The position numbers were made by a program, and so were the translations under genes. The notes under the pieces are model-generated. The model was not told where the DNA came from. It worked only from the letters and a program-made list of their open reading frames with translations, and made no database searches. From NCBI RefSeq assembly GCF_900105595.1, contig NZ_LT629784.1, positions 1,488,001-1,552,000 on the forward strand: 64,000 bases of DNA. Direction: 5' to 3'. This stretch comes from Stappia sp. ES.058. Its GTDB lineage: Bacteria; Pseudomonadota; Alphaproteobacteria; Rhizobiales; Stappiaceae. Below are positions 10,269-20,106 of the stretch, piece by piece (the stretch's first letter is position 1; each line of letters opens with the position of its first letter).

Positions 10269-10295
10269 CCTGTGGAACGTGGTGCTCATGCTCAC

Positions 10296-11414
10296 ATGAC
10301 GGATGTGGACGCCCGCTTCATGTCCGCGGTGCTCGCCTATGCGCGGCGCGGCCTCGGCCGCGTGTGGCCGAATCCGTCGGTCGGCGCGCTGATTGTCAGC
10401 GATCCCGCATCCGGAGGCGTGGTTGTCGGGCAGGGCGTTACCCAGCCGCCCGGCGGCGCCCATGCGGAGGTGATCGCGCTGCGCCAGGCAGGCGAACGTG
10501 CGCGCGGAGCAACCTGTTATGTCACGCTGGAGCCCTGTTCCCATCAGGGCCGAACCGGTCCTTGCGCGGTTGCTCTCGCCGATGCGGGTATCGCGCGCGT
10601 CGTCATCGGCTTGCCTGACCCCAATCCGCGTGTATCCGGCCGGGGCGTCGAAATGTTGCGCGCGCGGGGCGTCGAGGTCGTGACCGGGGTTTTGCGCGAC
10701 GCTTGCGCGCAGCATCATGCCGGCCATGTTCGTCGGGTTTTGTCGGGACGCCCGCATGTCATCTTGAAACTGGCGGTTTCCCGCGACGGCTTCATCGGTC
10801 GCGAGGGTGAGGGGCAGATCCCGATCACCGGGCCCGATGTCTTCCGACGGGTTCATGTTCTTCGCGCCGAGTGCGATGGCATTCTGGTGGGGGTCGGAAC
10901 GGCCATCGCCGACGATCCCGTGTTGAACTGCCGTTTGTCCGGCCTGGCGAACCGATCGCCCGTGCGGGTCGTACTCGATACATCCGCAAGGCTCCCACTC
11001 GACAGTCGCCTGGTCGCGACCGCCCGCGAGGTTCCCGTGTGGGTGCTGGTGAGTGCGCAGGCCGATCCCGAAGCTGTTTCGGCACTCTCCACGGCCGGCT
11101 GCACCGTCATTCGCCTGGCGACCCCGCTCAACGGCCGCATCGAACCGCATGCGGCCATGCGCGCGCTCGGTCAGCGCGGCCTTACCCGCCTGCTTGTCGA
11201 AGGCGGCGCAACGGTTGCCAATGCGCTTCTGGGGACGGACCTTGCCGACGAGGTGATCATTTCGCGTGGCGACATGCTGGTGGGTGAGGGCGGGATTCTC
11301 CCGTTTGCCGGACGGGGTCTGGAGGCGTTGTCGGCGAGCGGTCGCTACGCGATGCTGGAAACGGTGCCTGTGGGTACCGACACGATGACTCGTTACCTGC
11401 GAAGGATGGATTGA
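10296..11414 (+). CDS. ribD: Bifunctional riboflavin deaminase/reductase RibD
   Basis: Carries out deamination and reduction of the pyrimidine intermediate after GTP cyclohydrolase II in riboflavin synthesis. The N-terminal deaminase domain has the zinc site PGGAHAEV (histidine/glutamate) and TLEPCSHQGRTGPC (cysteines). The reductase domain begins near residue 150 (ILKLAVSRDGFIG). With the ATG at 10296 the protein is 372 residues. A GTG at 10272, four bases after the nrdR stop, would add eight residues and cannot be excluded. Its stop lies three bases before the ribE ATG. Confidence 0.95.
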   Translation: MTDVDARFMSAVLAYARRGLGRVWPNPSVGALIVSDPASGGVVVGQGVTQPPGGAHAEVIALRQAGERARGATCYVTLEPCSHQGRTGPCAVALADAGIARVVIGLPDPNPRVSGRGVEMLRARGVEVVTGVLRDACAQHHAGHVRRVLSGRPHVILKLAVSRDGFIGREGEGQIPITGPDVFRRVHVLRAECDGILVGVGTAIADDPVLNCRLSGLANRSPVRVVLDTSARLPLDSRLVATAREVPVWVLVSAQADPEAVSALSTAGCTVIRLATPLNGRIEPHAAMRALGQRGLTRLLVEGGATVANALLGTDLADEVIISRGDMLVGEGGILPFAGRGLEALSASGRYAMLETVPVGTDTMTRYLRRMD

Positions 11415-11416
11415 GC

Positions 11417-12019
11417 ATGTTCACCGGTATCATCAGCGACATCGGGCGCATCGTCGAGATTTCTCAGATCCCGGCGGGTCTACGCACCCGTATTGCCACC
11501 GCCTATGATCCGGATGGCATCGACATCGGGGCCTCCATCGCCTGCGACGGCGTCTGTCATACAGTGACAGCAAAGGACCGGGACGCGGATGGCAACTGGT
11601 TTGAGATTGAATCGGCGGCCGAGACCCTCCGCTTGACGACCGTGGGAAACTGGACAGTTGGCGCCCGGCTGAACCTCGAGAGATCGCTGAAGATCGGTGA
11701 CGAATTGGGGGGACACATCGTTCAGGGGCATGTCGATGCGACCGCGGAGATCATCGAGCGCGCCGACCATCCAGACTCCGTCTTTTTCCGCTTTCGCGTG
11801 CCGGGCGACGTCGCGCCCTTCATCGCCAGGAAGGGCGGGGTCGCGCTCGACGGAACCTCGCTGACCGTGAACGAGGTCGATGGCGACACGTTCTCCGTGT
11901 TTTTGATCCCGCACACGCTGACGGCAACCACCTGGGTGGACCGCAAGGCCGGCGATCTGGTCAATCTGGAAGTCGACATGATGGCGCGCTACGCGGCACG
12001 GCTCGCCGAATACCGCTAG
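11417..12019 (+). CDS. ribE: Riboflavin synthase, alpha chain
   Basis: Dismutates two 6,7-dimethyl-8-ribityllumazine molecules to riboflavin. The 200-residue protein starts with the diagnostic MFTGIISDIG and contains two tandem lumazine-binding repeats, the second starting near residue 98 (HIVQGHVDATAEI). It begins three bases after the ribD stop and belongs to the same run. Confidence 0.96.
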   Translation: MFTGIISDIGRIVEISQIPAGLRTRIATAYDPDGIDIGASIACDGVCHTVTAKDRDADGNWFEIESAAETLRLTTVGNWTVGARLNLERSLKIGDELGGHIVQGHVDATAEIIERADHPDSVFFRFRVPGDVAPFIARKGGVALDGTSLTVNEVDGDTFSVFLIPHTLTATTWVDRKAGDLVNLEVDMMARYAARLAEYR

Positions 12020-12262
12020 GACCTGCGTTGGATGCAGGGCAGGCACTGCCAATCCGGGCTGGACAAAGGGGGCAAGGCATGGTTCCTACCGGCACCCTGA
12101 CAGCTGCCGTCGCGCGCGGCGGTTTGCCCTTGGCAGATCGTCCTAGGTTGACCGGCGAGACGGCTGAGCGGCACGACACCGCGACATCAAGAATCGATCC
12201 CGCGCGCAGGTGACCGGCCTCAGGCTCTCGGTCTCGCGTGCTTTGAAGGTGGAAAAGGCGAT

Positions 12263-12709
12263 ATGGCAACCCCGAAAATCCTGGTTATCGATGCCCGTTT
12301 TTATGACGAGATCGCCGATGCGCTGCTGACCGGAGCAATGGATGTGCTCGATTCAAACGGTGCCGAGGTGACGCGCGTTTCCGTTCCCGGCGTCCTGGAA
12401 ATCCCCGGCGCGCTTGCCATGGCGCTGGCGGCAATGGAAGGCGGCGTTGCCGACTTCGATGGCGCGGTGTTGCTTGGTTGCGTCATTCGCGGGGAGACCT
12501 CTCATTACGACATCGTGGCCAATGAATCGGCCCGTGCCGTTATGGAACTGGTGGTCGACGCGGCGCTGCCGCTCGGCAATGGTATTCTCACCGTCGAAAA
12601 CAGCGATCAGGCCTGGGTGCGGGCCGATGTGAAACAGAAGAACAAGGGCGGTTCGGCGGCGCAGGCGGCGCTCGACATGATCGCCGTCCGGGACCAGCTC
12701 GGAGTTTGA
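12263..12709 (+). CDS. ribH: 6,7-dimethyl-8-ribityllumazine synthase
   Basis: Makes the direct precursor of riboflavin from the pyrimidine intermediate and 3,4-dihydroxy-2-butanone 4-phosphate. The 148-residue protein has the substrate motif [11 protein letters not shown] near residue 45, [12 protein letters not shown] near residue 75, and a C-terminal [11 protein letters not shown] stretch. It is separated from ribE by 243 bases in which I find no gene and no FMN-riboswitch signature. AAGGTGGAAAAGG precedes the ATG. nusB begins six bases after its stop. Confidence 0.96.
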   Translation: MATPKILVIDARFYDEIADALLTGAMDVLDSNGAEVTRVSVPGVLEIPGALAMALAAMEGGVADFDGAVLLGCVIRGETSHYDIVANESARAVMELVVDAALPLGNGILTVENSDQAWVRADVKQKNKGGSAAQAALDMIAVRDQLGV

Positions 12710-12714
12710 CGACA

Positions 12715-13260
12715 ATGTCCGATCCCACGCCGGCAGCAGCCGATACGCCACGCCCCGCCAACAAGCGCGGTGCCGCGCGGCTGTCCGCTGTTCAGGCGCT
12801 CTACCAGATGGACGTTGGCGGTGCGAACCTTGCCGACGTCCTGGCCGAGTTCGAGGCTTATCGGCTCGGTGCCGAGCTCGACGGCGAACAGTACCGAGAG
12901 GCCGATCCGGCCTGGTTCCGCGATCTGGTGAGCGGTGTCGTCGATCAGCAGCGCACGCTCGATCCGGAGATCAATCGCGCGCTGGTCGCGGGCTGGCCGT
13001 TGAAGCGGATAGACACCACCCTGCGTGCCATCCTGCGCGCTGGTACCCTTGAACTGATGAAGCGCAAGGACGTGCCTGCGCGTGTCGTGCTCAGCGAATA
13101 TATCGACGTCGCTCGCGCGTTTTACGATGGCGACGAGCCGCGCATGGTCAACGGTGTACTGGATCGGCTGGCCCGCGAATTCCGCGAAAAGGAGTTCAGC
13201 GGACAGGCTTCGGCGAAAGAGACTGGCCAAGGGGTTGACCCGAACAGCGGCGACGCCTGA
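12715..13260 (+). CDS. nusB: Transcription antitermination factor NusB
   Basis: An RNA-binding partner of NusE/S10 in ribosomal RNA antitermination. The 181-residue all-helical protein has the conserved [14 protein letters not shown] near residue 18, and [17 protein letters not shown] near residue 120 where the family has its typical second signature. ribH-nusB adjacency is widespread. In many alphaproteobacteria thiL follows; here an MFS transporter follows instead. An acidic, alanine-rich tail follows the domain. Confidence 0.95.
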   Translation: MSDPTPAAADTPRPANKRGAARLSAVQALYQMDVGGANLADVLAEFEAYRLGAELDGEQYREADPAWFRDLVSGVVDQQRTLDPEINRALVAGWPLKRIDTTLRAILRAGTLELMKRKDVPARVVLSEYIDVARAFYDGDEPRMVNGVLDRLAREFREKEFSGQASAKETGQGVDPNSGDA

Positions 13261-13447
13261 TTTCGGTGTGCTTGCCGTAACGGAAGGGATTTGACCCGTC
13301 CGGGTGCTGCGATGACCCGATTTGCGCTTTTCGCAATGGCGTCCTAAACCGGGGTCGACAATTCATCGCTGACATGTGCTTGCGAACGTCAAGAGGCCCG
13401 TGTTTCCGGGCCGGCGCGCGGCCATGGCACCCCAGCCGGACAGGACG

Positions 13448-14674
13448 ATGACCGCAGCCGACAACGCAACGGATTTCCTTGTCGACGACCGCCTCGCGCG
13501 TCGTAACGCGGTGCTTCTGGCGATCGCTCAGGCACTCGGCGGGGCGTCTGCCTCAATCGTGATTGCCTCGGCGTCGCTCGTCGGGGCAAGCCTGCTCGGC
13601 ACCGACAAGTCGCTTGCGACACTCCCGGTCTCGAGTTTCGTGCTGGGCACGGCCTTCGGCACGCTGCCTGCTGGTGCGATCATGCACCGCTTCGGACGGC
13701 GCGCCGGCTTTGTCGGCGCCGCACTGCTTGGGGTACTTTCGGGACTTGTTTCCGCCTATGCGATCTTTCAGGCTGACTTCATTCTGTTTTGCCTGGCCGT
13801 AATGGCGAGCGGTTTCGTCAGCGCCTTCGTCCAGCAGTATCGGTTTGCCGCTGCCGACACCGCGAGTGACGCGTATCGTCCCAAGGCGATTTCCTTCGTC
13901 CTCGCCGGAGGGGTTGCAGCCGGAATCATCGGGCCGCAAACCGTGATCAACACGGCGGATCTCTTCGAGCCGATCATGTTTGCCGGGACCTATGTCGCCC
14001 AGGCTGGCCTTGCCCTGCTCAGCCTTGTCATCCTGTCCTTCATTTCCATTCCCCGTCCGGCGCGCGGTCCGGCGGCTGACGGCGCGAGCCGCCCGCTCGG
14101 CCGGATCATGGCCCAGCCGCGTTTCATCGTCGCCGCCGCCTGCGGCATCACATCCTACGCCTTGATGAGCCTCGTCATGACGGCAACCCCGCTCGCCATG
14201 ATCGGCTGCGGTTTGACGCAGACCGATGCGGCGCATGCCATCCAGTGGCATGTGCTGGCGATGTTCGGGCCGAGTTTCTTCACTGGCCACCTGATTGCGA
14301 GGTTCGGACGCGAGCGCATCGTCTCAGTCGGTCTGGCGCTTCTGGCTGGCTGTGCGATTGTCGCACTGGCGGGGGTGGATGTCGCCAATTTCTGGATCGC
14401 GCTCGTGCTTCTCGGGCTTGGATGGAACTTTGGTTTTATCGGCGCGACGGCGATGCTCACGGATGTCTACCGTCCGGCGGAGCGCAACAAGGTCCAGGCT
14501 GTGAACGACTTTCTGGTGTTCGGCTTTGTCGCGGCCGCGTCTTTTTCGTCGGGCGCGCTGCTGCATGCCTTCGGGTGGGCAACGGTGAACTGGCTCGTTT
14601 TCCCCTTCACATTGATTTGCGTGATTCTTCTCGGATGGCTTGTCCTGTCAGAACGCTTCGCTTCGCGGGTCTGA
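13448..14674 (+). CDS. MFS transporter
   Basis: A 408-residue membrane protein with about twelve hydrophobic segments and an MFS-like loop 2-3 motif (GAIMHRFGRRAG near residue 80). A second similar loop (GHLIARFGRERIV) in the C-terminal half shows the internal duplication of the superfamily. The substrate is unknown. Open frame extends back to a GTG at 13376 and an ATG at 13424; the start at 13448 leaves the shortest N-terminus before the first membrane helix and is a judgement call. It lies between nusB and hppA. Confidence 0.88.
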   Translation: MTAADNATDFLVDDRLARRNAVLLAIAQALGGASASIVIASASLVGASLLGTDKSLATLPVSSFVLGTAFGTLPAGAIMHRFGRRAGFVGAALLGVLSGLVSAYAIFQADFILFCLAVMASGFVSAFVQQYRFAAADTASDAYRPKAISFVLAGGVAAGIIGPQTVINTADLFEPIMFAGTYVAQAGLALLSLVILSFISIPRPARGPAADGASRPLGRIMAQPRFIVAAACGITSYALMSLVMTATPLAMIGCGLTQTDAAHAIQWHVLAMFGPSFFTGHLIARFGRERIVSVGLALLAGCAIVALAGVDVANFWIALVLLGLGWNFGFIGATAMLTDVYRPAERNKVQAVNDFLVFGFVAAASFSSGALLHAFGWATVNWLVFPFTLICVILLGWLVLSERFASRV

Positions 14675-14845
14675 TCCGGGCGATCCTCGTTGGAAATCGC
14701 AGGCTGGGGCATCTGATTTCCCCGATCCGATGCTGTTAGCCAAACTGCGCCTTGACGGCAGACGCAGGACGGCTACCGTCGAAGCCCTCCGGGCCAGAAG
14801 CAAAACAAACAAAGGCCCTTCTCGCGTCCTTCATTGGGGGGAAGT

Positions 14846-16981
14846 ATGCTCGAACTTACGCTTGTCATCTTATGTGGTCTGTTGTCCATCGCTTACGGCG
14901 GCTGGGCGGTCCGGTCGGTCATGGCGTCGGACGCCGGCAACGAACGCATGCAAGAAATCGCCGGCGCCATTCAGGAAGGCGCTCAGGCCTACCTCAATCG
15001 CCAATACACGACGATCGCCATTGTCGGTGTCGTGATTTTTGCGCTTGTGGCCTGGCTGCTCGGCCTGCTTGTGGCCATCGGGTTCGCGATCGGGGCGATC
15101 CTTTCCGCCGCCGCCGGCTATATCGGCATGCTGGTATCCGTGCGTGCCAACGTGCGGACCGCGCAGGCGGCCAGCAACTCGCTCGCGGCCGGTCTGGAAA
15201 TCGCCTTCAAGTCCGGTGCGGTCACCGGCATGTTGGTGGCCGGTCTCGCCCTTCTCGGTGTGACGGTCTATTACGCCATCCTCACTGAGGGAATGGGCTT
15301 TGCCGCGCAAAGCCGCACGGTCATCGACGCACTGGTGGCGCTCGGCTTCGGTGCATCGCTGATCTCGATCTTCGCCCGTCTGGGCGGCGGCATCTTTACC
15401 AAGGGGGCGGACGTCGGCGGCGACTTGGTCGGCAAGGTCGAGGCCGGAATCCCGGAAGATGACCCCCGCAACCCGGCTACCATCGCGGACAACGTCGGCG
15501 ACAACGTCGGTGACTGCGCCGGCATGGCGGCCGATCTGTTCGAGACCTACGCGGTGACCGTTGTCGCCACGATGGTGCTCGCCTCGATCTTCTTCACCGG
15601 ATCGGCGGCGACCGAACTGATGCTGCTGCCGCTCGTGATCGGCGGCGCCTGCGTCGTGACCTCGATCATCGGCACCTTCTTCGTCAAGCTCGGCGCCAAC
15701 AACTCGATCATGGGCGCGCTCTACAAGGGTTTCGTGGCCACCGCAGTATTGTCCGCCGTCGCGCTCTTCGCGATCGTGTTCTTCTGGCTCGGGTTTTCGA
15801 CGGAGTACACCACCTCCGGGGGCATCACGTTCTCCGGTCGGCATCTCTTCTACTGCGGCATCGTCGGCTTGTTCGTTACCGGCCTGATCATCTGGGTGAC
15901 GGAGTATTACACCGGGACGGATTATCGCCCGGTGCGCTCCATTGCCCAGGCCTCGGTCACGGGTCACGGTACCAACGTCATCCAGGGGCTTGCGATCTCG
16001 CTTGAAGCCACGGCGCTTCCCGCGATCATCATCATTGTCGGCATCCTGGCGGCATTCAATCTGGCCGGCCTCTTCGGCATCGCCATCGCGGTCACCACGA
16101 TGCTGGCGCTCGCCGGCATGGTCGTCGCGCTCGATGCCTTCGGGCCGGTTACCGACAACGCAGGCGGCATTGCGGAGATGGCGGGCCTTCCGGCGGAAGT
16201 GCGGGTCACCACCGACGCGCTCGACGCGGTCGGCAACACGACCAAGGCGGTCACAAAGGGCTATGCCATCGGTTCGGCTGGTCTGGGGGCGCTGGTGCTG
16301 TTCGCGGCCTATACGGAGGATCTCAAGTTCTTCGCGGCCAATGCGGCGCCCGGCAGCTACTTCGAGGGGGTGAGCGTCGACTTCTCCTTGTCGAACCCTT
16401 ATGTCGTCGTCGGCCTGCTGTTCGGCGGCCTGCTTCCCTACCTCTTTGGCGGCATTTCCATGACCGCTGTCGGGCGGGCCGCAGGTGCCGTCGTTGAAGA
16501 GGTTCGCCGGCAGTTCAAGGAAAAACCGGGCATCATGCAAGGGACGGAGAAACCGGACTACGGTCGCGCCGTCGACATGCTGACCAAGGCGGCGATCCGT
16601 GAAATGATCATCCCGTCGCTGATGCCGGTGCTCTCTCCGATCGTGATCTACTTCGCGATTGCGGCCATCGCCGGCAAGTCGCAGGGGTTTGCGGCACTCG
16701 GTGCGATGCTGCTTGGCGTGATCGTCACCGGCCTCTTTGTGGCGATTTCCATGACCGCCGGCGGTGGCGCATGGGACAACGCCAAGAAGTCCTTCGAGGA
16801 TGGCTTCGTCGACAAGGACGGCGTCAAGCACGAGAAGGGCTCGGAGGCACACAAGGCCTCGGTGACCGGAGACACCGTCGGCGATCCTTACAAGGACACC
16901 GCCGGGCCGGCGGTGAACCCGATGATCAAGATTACCAACATCATCGCATTGTTGCTGCTGGCGGTGTTGGCGCACGGCTGA
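14846..16981 (+). CDS. hppA: Membrane-bound proton-translocating pyrophosphatase
   Basis: Hydrolyses pyrophosphate and pumps protons across the inner membrane. The 711-residue protein has about 16 membrane segments and the pyrophosphate-binding loop [15 protein letters not shown] near residue 190, then [13 protein letters not shown] second loop [14 protein letters not shown] lies near the C-terminus. The segment GNTTKA carries lysine where potassium-dependent enzymes have alanine, the known marker of the potassium-independent proton pump. A GGGGGGA sits six bases before the ATG. It is probably transcribed alone: 171 bases upstream are free and a strong terminator follows. Confidence 0.97.
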   Translation: MLELTLVILCGLLSIAYGGWAVRSVMASDAGNERMQEIAGAIQEGAQAYLNRQYTTIAIVGVVIFALVAWLLGLLVAIGFAIGAILSAAAGYIGMLVSVRANVRTAQAASNSLAAGLEIAFKSGAVTGMLVAGLALLGVTVYYAILTEGMGFAAQSRTVIDALVALGFGASLISIFARLGGGIFTKGADVGGDLVGKVEAGIPEDDPRNPATIADNVGDNVGDCAGMAADLFETYAVTVVATMVLASIFFTGSAATELMLLPLVIGGACVVTSIIGTFFVKLGANNSIMGALYKGFVATAVLSAVALFAIVFFWLGFSTEYTTSGGITFSGRHLFYCGIVGLFVTGLIIWVTEYYTGTDYRPVRSIAQASVTGHGTNVIQGLAISLEATALPAIIIIVGILAAFNLAGLFGIAIAVTTMLALAGMVVALDAFGPVTDNAGGIAEMAGLPAEVRVTTDALDAVGNTTKAVTKGYAIGSAGLGALVLFAAYTEDLKFFAANAAPGSYFEGVSVDFSLSNPYVVVGLLFGGLLPYLFGGISMTAVGRAAGAVVEEVRRQFKEKPGIMQGTEKPDYGRAVDMLTKAAIREMIIPSLMPVLSPIVIYFAIAAIAGKSQGFAALGAMLLGVIVTGLFVAISMTAGGGAWDNAKKSFEDGFVDKDGVKHEKGSEAHKASVTGDTVGDPYKDTAGPAVNPMIKITNIIALLLLAVLAHG

Positions 16982-17036
16982 ACGACGCCGGCCGGGTCTT
17001 GCAGGCAAGGCTCGTCCGGCCCCGTCCCGGAATGAA

Positions 17037-17067
17037 AAACGCCCGCCGCGGATCGCGGCGGGCGTTT
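17037..17067. terminator. Bidirectional terminator between hppA and bamE
   Basis: Perfect arms AAACGCCCGCCGC and GCGGCGGGCGTTT close a loop of about five bases. A T-run follows on the plus side and an A-run (T-run on the minus strand) precedes. It sits between two convergent genes and can end both transcripts. Confidence 0.88.
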
Positions 17068-17091
17068 GTTTTCATGTCCGTGAAACGTGCC

Positions 17092-17529
17092 TCAAAGACC
17101 GAGGCTGGGGTTCTTTGCGCCGCGCAGGATCTGCGTCAGGAAGCCGTAATCCGAACCGCCAGTGCGGGTCTTGCGCGTGAGGATATCGACGATCTTGCCG
17201 TCCTCCTGGCTGTAGTAACCGGTGTCGCGCACGAAACCGTCCTCATCGAAGTAAATCGCGACCACACGTTGCTCGACCGTTTCGGGAGCCAGGAATGCGG
17301 TCGTCTCCTTTGTCTGGGAGATGTAGTAATAGGCTTCGCCGTCCAGTCGGGACATCGTGGAGGGGGATCCGAGCAGAAGTTCGACCTGTTCGCGCGAAGA
17401 GCCGACCTGGATATCCCTCACACGTTCAGCCGGGATGACATGACCGTGGTTGAGGGTCGTGGTGAAGCATCCGCCAAGCGGCAATCCCAACACGCCAACC
17501 ACCAGTGCACCGCGAAGCCATTTCTTCAT
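17092..17529 (-). CDS. bamE: Outer membrane assembly lipoprotein BamE (SmpA/OmlA)
   Basis: A component of the BAM machine that inserts outer-membrane proteins. The 145-residue precursor begins MKKWLRGALVVG with the lipobox LGGC near residue 20. The BamE core follows (IQVGSSREQVELLLGSPS), a short two-helix, three-strand domain. AGGAC lies at the right distance upstream of the chosen ATG; an in-frame start 14 codons earlier lacks one. It is divergent from the bc1-assembly chaperone gene. Confidence 0.92.
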   Translation of the reverse strand: MKKWLRGALVVGVLGLPLGGCFTTTLNHGHVIPAERVRDIQVGSSREQVELLLGSPSTMSRLDGEAYYYISQTKETTAFLAPETVEQRVVAIYFDEDGFVRDTGYYSQEDGKIVDILTRKTRTGGSDYGFLTQILRGAKNPSLGL

Positions 17530-17671
17530 TGAAACTTGTCCTGTTGCTTTCCTTGCGGCAAAACCCGACATAGGGGCAAACGCCGGTCAATGTCGTGGAC
17601 CGTGCATCCTTGGCAAAGTCCCTAACCTGCGATAGGCGACTTGGCAACCTTGCTCCAGACGAAGGCAACCC

Positions 17672-18211
17672 ATGATATTCGGTCTTTTCCGCCGACGTAC
17701 GCCATCTCAAGTCATAGCGACCTACACCGCGATCGTGGCGCAGGCGCGGCAACCCCATTTCTATGCCAGCCTGGACGTACCGGATACGTTCGACGGCCGT
17801 TTCGAACTGGTGATGTTGCATACCATCCTGATTCTGGAGCGTTTGCGCGGCGGGTCGGAGGCGGAGAGCGCATTTTCCCAGGACCTTTTCGACGTCTTCT
17901 TCCAGGACATGGACGGGACATTGCGGGAAATGGGCGTTGGCGACGTAACGGTGCCAAAGAAGGTGAAGAAGATGGCGGAGGCGTTTTATGGGCGTGCGGC
18001 CGTGTATTCGCAAGCGCTCAAGGATGAGGGTACGCACTCGCTGGCAGAGGCCGTCGATCGCAATCTTTTTGCCGATGGCGCGCAGCCGCAGGCGGCGGTC
18101 GCAATGGCGCGCTACATCCGCTCTGCAGCCGACGCTCTCGAAGCACAGCCGGCGAACGGGATCCTCGATGGCCGGCCGAACTGGCCCGCCGCGACAGATT
18201 TTTCGAAATGA
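17672..18211 (+). CDS. Ubiquinol-cytochrome c chaperone family protein (CBP3/UQCC1-like)
   Basis: A 179-residue cytoplasmic, helical protein with the family signature around residues 30-80 (FYASLDVPDTFDGRFELVMLH, LFDVFFQDMDGTLREMGVGD). Mitochondrial relatives help cytochrome b and bc1 complex assembly; the bacterial role is inferred from that. Its stop overlaps an ATG by three bases, and the DUF177 gene with its own ribosome site begins 14 bases later, so the two are co-transcribed. Confidence 0.9.
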   Translation: MIFGLFRRRTPSQVIATYTAIVAQARQPHFYASLDVPDTFDGRFELVMLHTILILERLRGGSEAESAFSQDLFDVFFQDMDGTLREMGVGDVTVPKKVKKMAEAFYGRAAVYSQALKDEGTHSLAEAVDRNLFADGAQPQAAVAMARYIRSAADALEAQPANGILDGRPNWPAATDFSK

Positions 18212-18225
18212 GGGGAGACCGACCC

Positions 18226-18786
18226 ATGATCGCGAAAACCTTTCCGGTCAAACGCCCGTTTGACGTCACCCGTCTTGGCAATCAGGTCAAGGAAGTGACC
18301 TTTGAACCCGATGCCAACGAGCGCGCCAGAATGATCGAGACATACGGCTTGCTGGACCTGAAAGACATGACGTGCGTTTTGCGTCTTCGTCCCTGGCGCA
18401 AGGATGGCGTTGCGGTCGACGGGCATCTGCGGGCCCGTGCGATCCAGCCTTGCGTGGTGACGCTTGCTCCGGTCGAGCAGGAAATGGATGAGACCTTCTC
18501 GCGCCGGTTCGACCCGCACGCCGCACGCCAGGAAGAGACCGCGGAAATCGATGTCGAGGCCTTCAGCGAGGATCCGCCGGACCCGCTGGCCGGCCGCGAT
18601 CTCGATCTCGGCGCTGTGGTGTGCGAGCAATTCGCGCTTGCCCTGGAGCTCTACCCCCGTGCGGCAGAGGCGGAGGTTCCCGAAGCCTATCGTCCAGCCG
18701 AAGAGGACGGCGGGGACGGTGCCGGCAGCGCGGCGCGCCCGTCGCCTTTTGCCGTCCTTGCCGAGTTCAAGAAAAACAGTGAGTAA
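18226..18786 (+). CDS. DUF177 (YceD-like) protein
   Basis: A 186-residue protein of the YceD/DUF177 family, linked in other organisms to 23S rRNA accumulation and usually encoded near rpmF and plsX. The family's C-terminal element is visible as DLDLGAVVCEQFALALELYPR near residue 130, although the usual cysteine-containing tail is replaced by an acidic, disordered-looking stretch. An ATG at 18208 would add six residues; AGGGGAGA before 18226 decides the start. rpmF is not present next to it here. plsX follows after 258 bases. Confidence 0.87.
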   Translation: MIAKTFPVKRPFDVTRLGNQVKEVTFEPDANERARMIETYGLLDLKDMTCVLRLRPWRKDGVAVDGHLRARAIQPCVVTLAPVEQEMDETFSRRFDPHAARQEETAEIDVEAFSEDPPDPLAGRDLDLGAVVCEQFALALELYPRAAEAEVPEAYRPAEEDGGDGAGSAARPSPFAVLAEFKKNSE

Positions 18787-18977
18787 CGTGCGCGCAAGCC
18801 GGCAATTGCATTGCGGTGCGAAAGGAGAAAGCGGTTGTTTCGCGGTGGCAAACGGGTATGTTCGCCAACGCCTCGGCATCCGGCGGAGCCCTGACGCGGA
18901 CCACCCGGCGGGTATATCGCGCCGGGACCAAACATGGTGGCGCCGGCGGGAGGCGTGGACCGGTGGCCGATGCCACT

Positions 18978-19020
18978 AGCAGGACATGCCACCAGCGGGA
19001 CATGTCGCCGACAGGACAAG
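18978..19020 (+). repeat. Three imperfect 16-base tandem repeats before plsX
   Basis: Units AGCAGGACATGCCACC (18978-18993) and AGCGGGACATGTCGCC (18994-19009) are followed by a partial third unit GACAGGACAAG (19010-19020). They lie 25 bases before the plsX start in a 258-base gap. The frame reads through them from upstream, but I see no sign the region is coding. Confidence 0.6.
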
Positions 19021-19044
19021 AAACGGCCGGAAACAACGCGGACG

Positions 19045-20106
19045 ATGGCTCAAACGGTTCGAATTTCACTTGATGCGATGGGCGGGGACAACGGGGCGAA
19101 AGTCGTCGTGGCCGGAGCCGCGCTTGCGCTTGAACGTCGACCAGACATCGTCTTTTCGTTTTTTGGCGACACGGAAGTGGTCTCTCCGCTCCTTGAGGCG
19201 CACCCGCGCTTGCGCGACACCTCTACACTGCATCATTGCGAAGTCTCGGTGGCAATGGATGCCAAGCCCAGCCAGGCGCTTCGGCAGGGCCGTTGGAAAT
19301 CCAGCATGTGGCGCAGCATCGACGCGGTAAAGACCGGGGAGGCGGATGTCGCGGTCTCCGCCGGAAACACCGGCGCCTTGATGGCCATGTCCAAATTCTG
19401 CCTGCGTACGATGGCAAACATCGAGCGCCCCGCCATTGCGGCGATCTGGCCGACGGCACGCGGCGAATCCATCGTGCTCGACGTCGGCGCGACGATCGGT
19501 GCGGATGCCCAGCAGCTCATCGACTTCGCGTTGCTGGGTGGAGCAATGGCACGGGTCCTGTTTTCCATCGAACGCCCGAGCGTCGGTTTGCTCAACATCG
19601 GCGTGGAGGAGGTCAAAGGGCTGGAAGATGTTCGTACCGCGGGGCGCTTGTTGCGCGAGGCCAATCTGGACACCCTGACCTACGCGGGTTTCGTCGAAGG
19701 CGACGATCTGGGCAAGGGAACCGTCGATGTGGTCGTGACCGAAGGCTTTGCCGGCAATATCGCCCTGAAAACCGCGGAAGGCACCGCCAAGCAGATCGGC
19801 GGCTATCTGCGCGCGGCGATGAATCGAAGCTGGCGGGCAAAACTCGGCTATCTTCTGGCACGCGATGCCTTCGATCTGCTGCGGGAGAAACTGGACCCGC
19901 GCAAGGCCAACGGCGGCGTGTTCCTGGGTCTGAACGGGATCGTCATCAAGAGCCACGGCGGGACCGATCCGGAAGGGTTTTCTTCCGCGATCGAGCTTGC
20001 CTATGACATGGCCCGCAATGAGCTGATGCACAAGATTTCCCACGATTTGAAGAACTACCATCGCGGCCGTTTCGGCACGCGAGATGGATCGGAAGGTGAT
20101 ACGTGA
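19045..20106 (+). CDS. plsX: Phosphate acyltransferase PlsX
   Basis: Converts acyl-ACP to acyl-phosphate for phospholipid synthesis (PlsX/PlsY route). The 353-residue protein begins with the diagnostic [11 protein letters not shown] and has the [10 protein letters not shown] motif near residue 115 and [13 protein letters not shown] near residue 230. Upstream in-frame starts (18934) would add an implausible cysteine/arginine-rich leader. Its TGA overlaps the GTG of fabH by three bases, so the pair is translationally coupled. Confidence 0.96.
   Translation: MAQTVRISLDAMGGDNGAKVVVAGAALALERRPDIVFSFFGDTEVVSPLLEAHPRLRDTSTLHHCEVSVAMDAKPSQALRQGRWKSSMWRSIDAVKTGEADVAVSAGNTGALMAMSKFCLRTMANIERPAIAAIWPTARGESIVLDVGATIGADAQQLIDFALLGGAMARVLFSIERPSVGLLNIGVEEVKGLEDVRTAGRLLREANLDTLTYAGFVEGDDLGKGTVDVVVTEGFAGNIALKTAEGTAKQIGGYLRAAMNRSWRAKLGYLLARDAFDLLREKLDPRKANGGVFLGLNGIVIKSHGGTDPEGFSSAIELAYDMARNELMHKISHDLKNYHRGRFGTRDGSEGDT

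Noticed and set aside
12020..12262. Possible FMN riboswitch or small gene (frame at 12028-12213) between ribE and ribH
   Set aside because: The conserved FMN-riboswitch segments are not present, and the 61-codon frame has no ribosome site and no protein-like pattern.
14870..17008. A 712-codon open frame antisense to hppA, and similar long antisense frames at 8844-11150, 34536-36887 and 22525-24414
   Set aside because: They lie opposite genes with clear family motifs and arise from GC-rich codon bias. Their translations are rich in arginine, histidine and aspartate with no recognisable domain.
18934..19044. Longer plsX start reading through the tandem repeats
   Set aside because: The added residues are unlike any PlsX N-terminus; the family begins at the [11 protein letters not shown] segment just after 19045.
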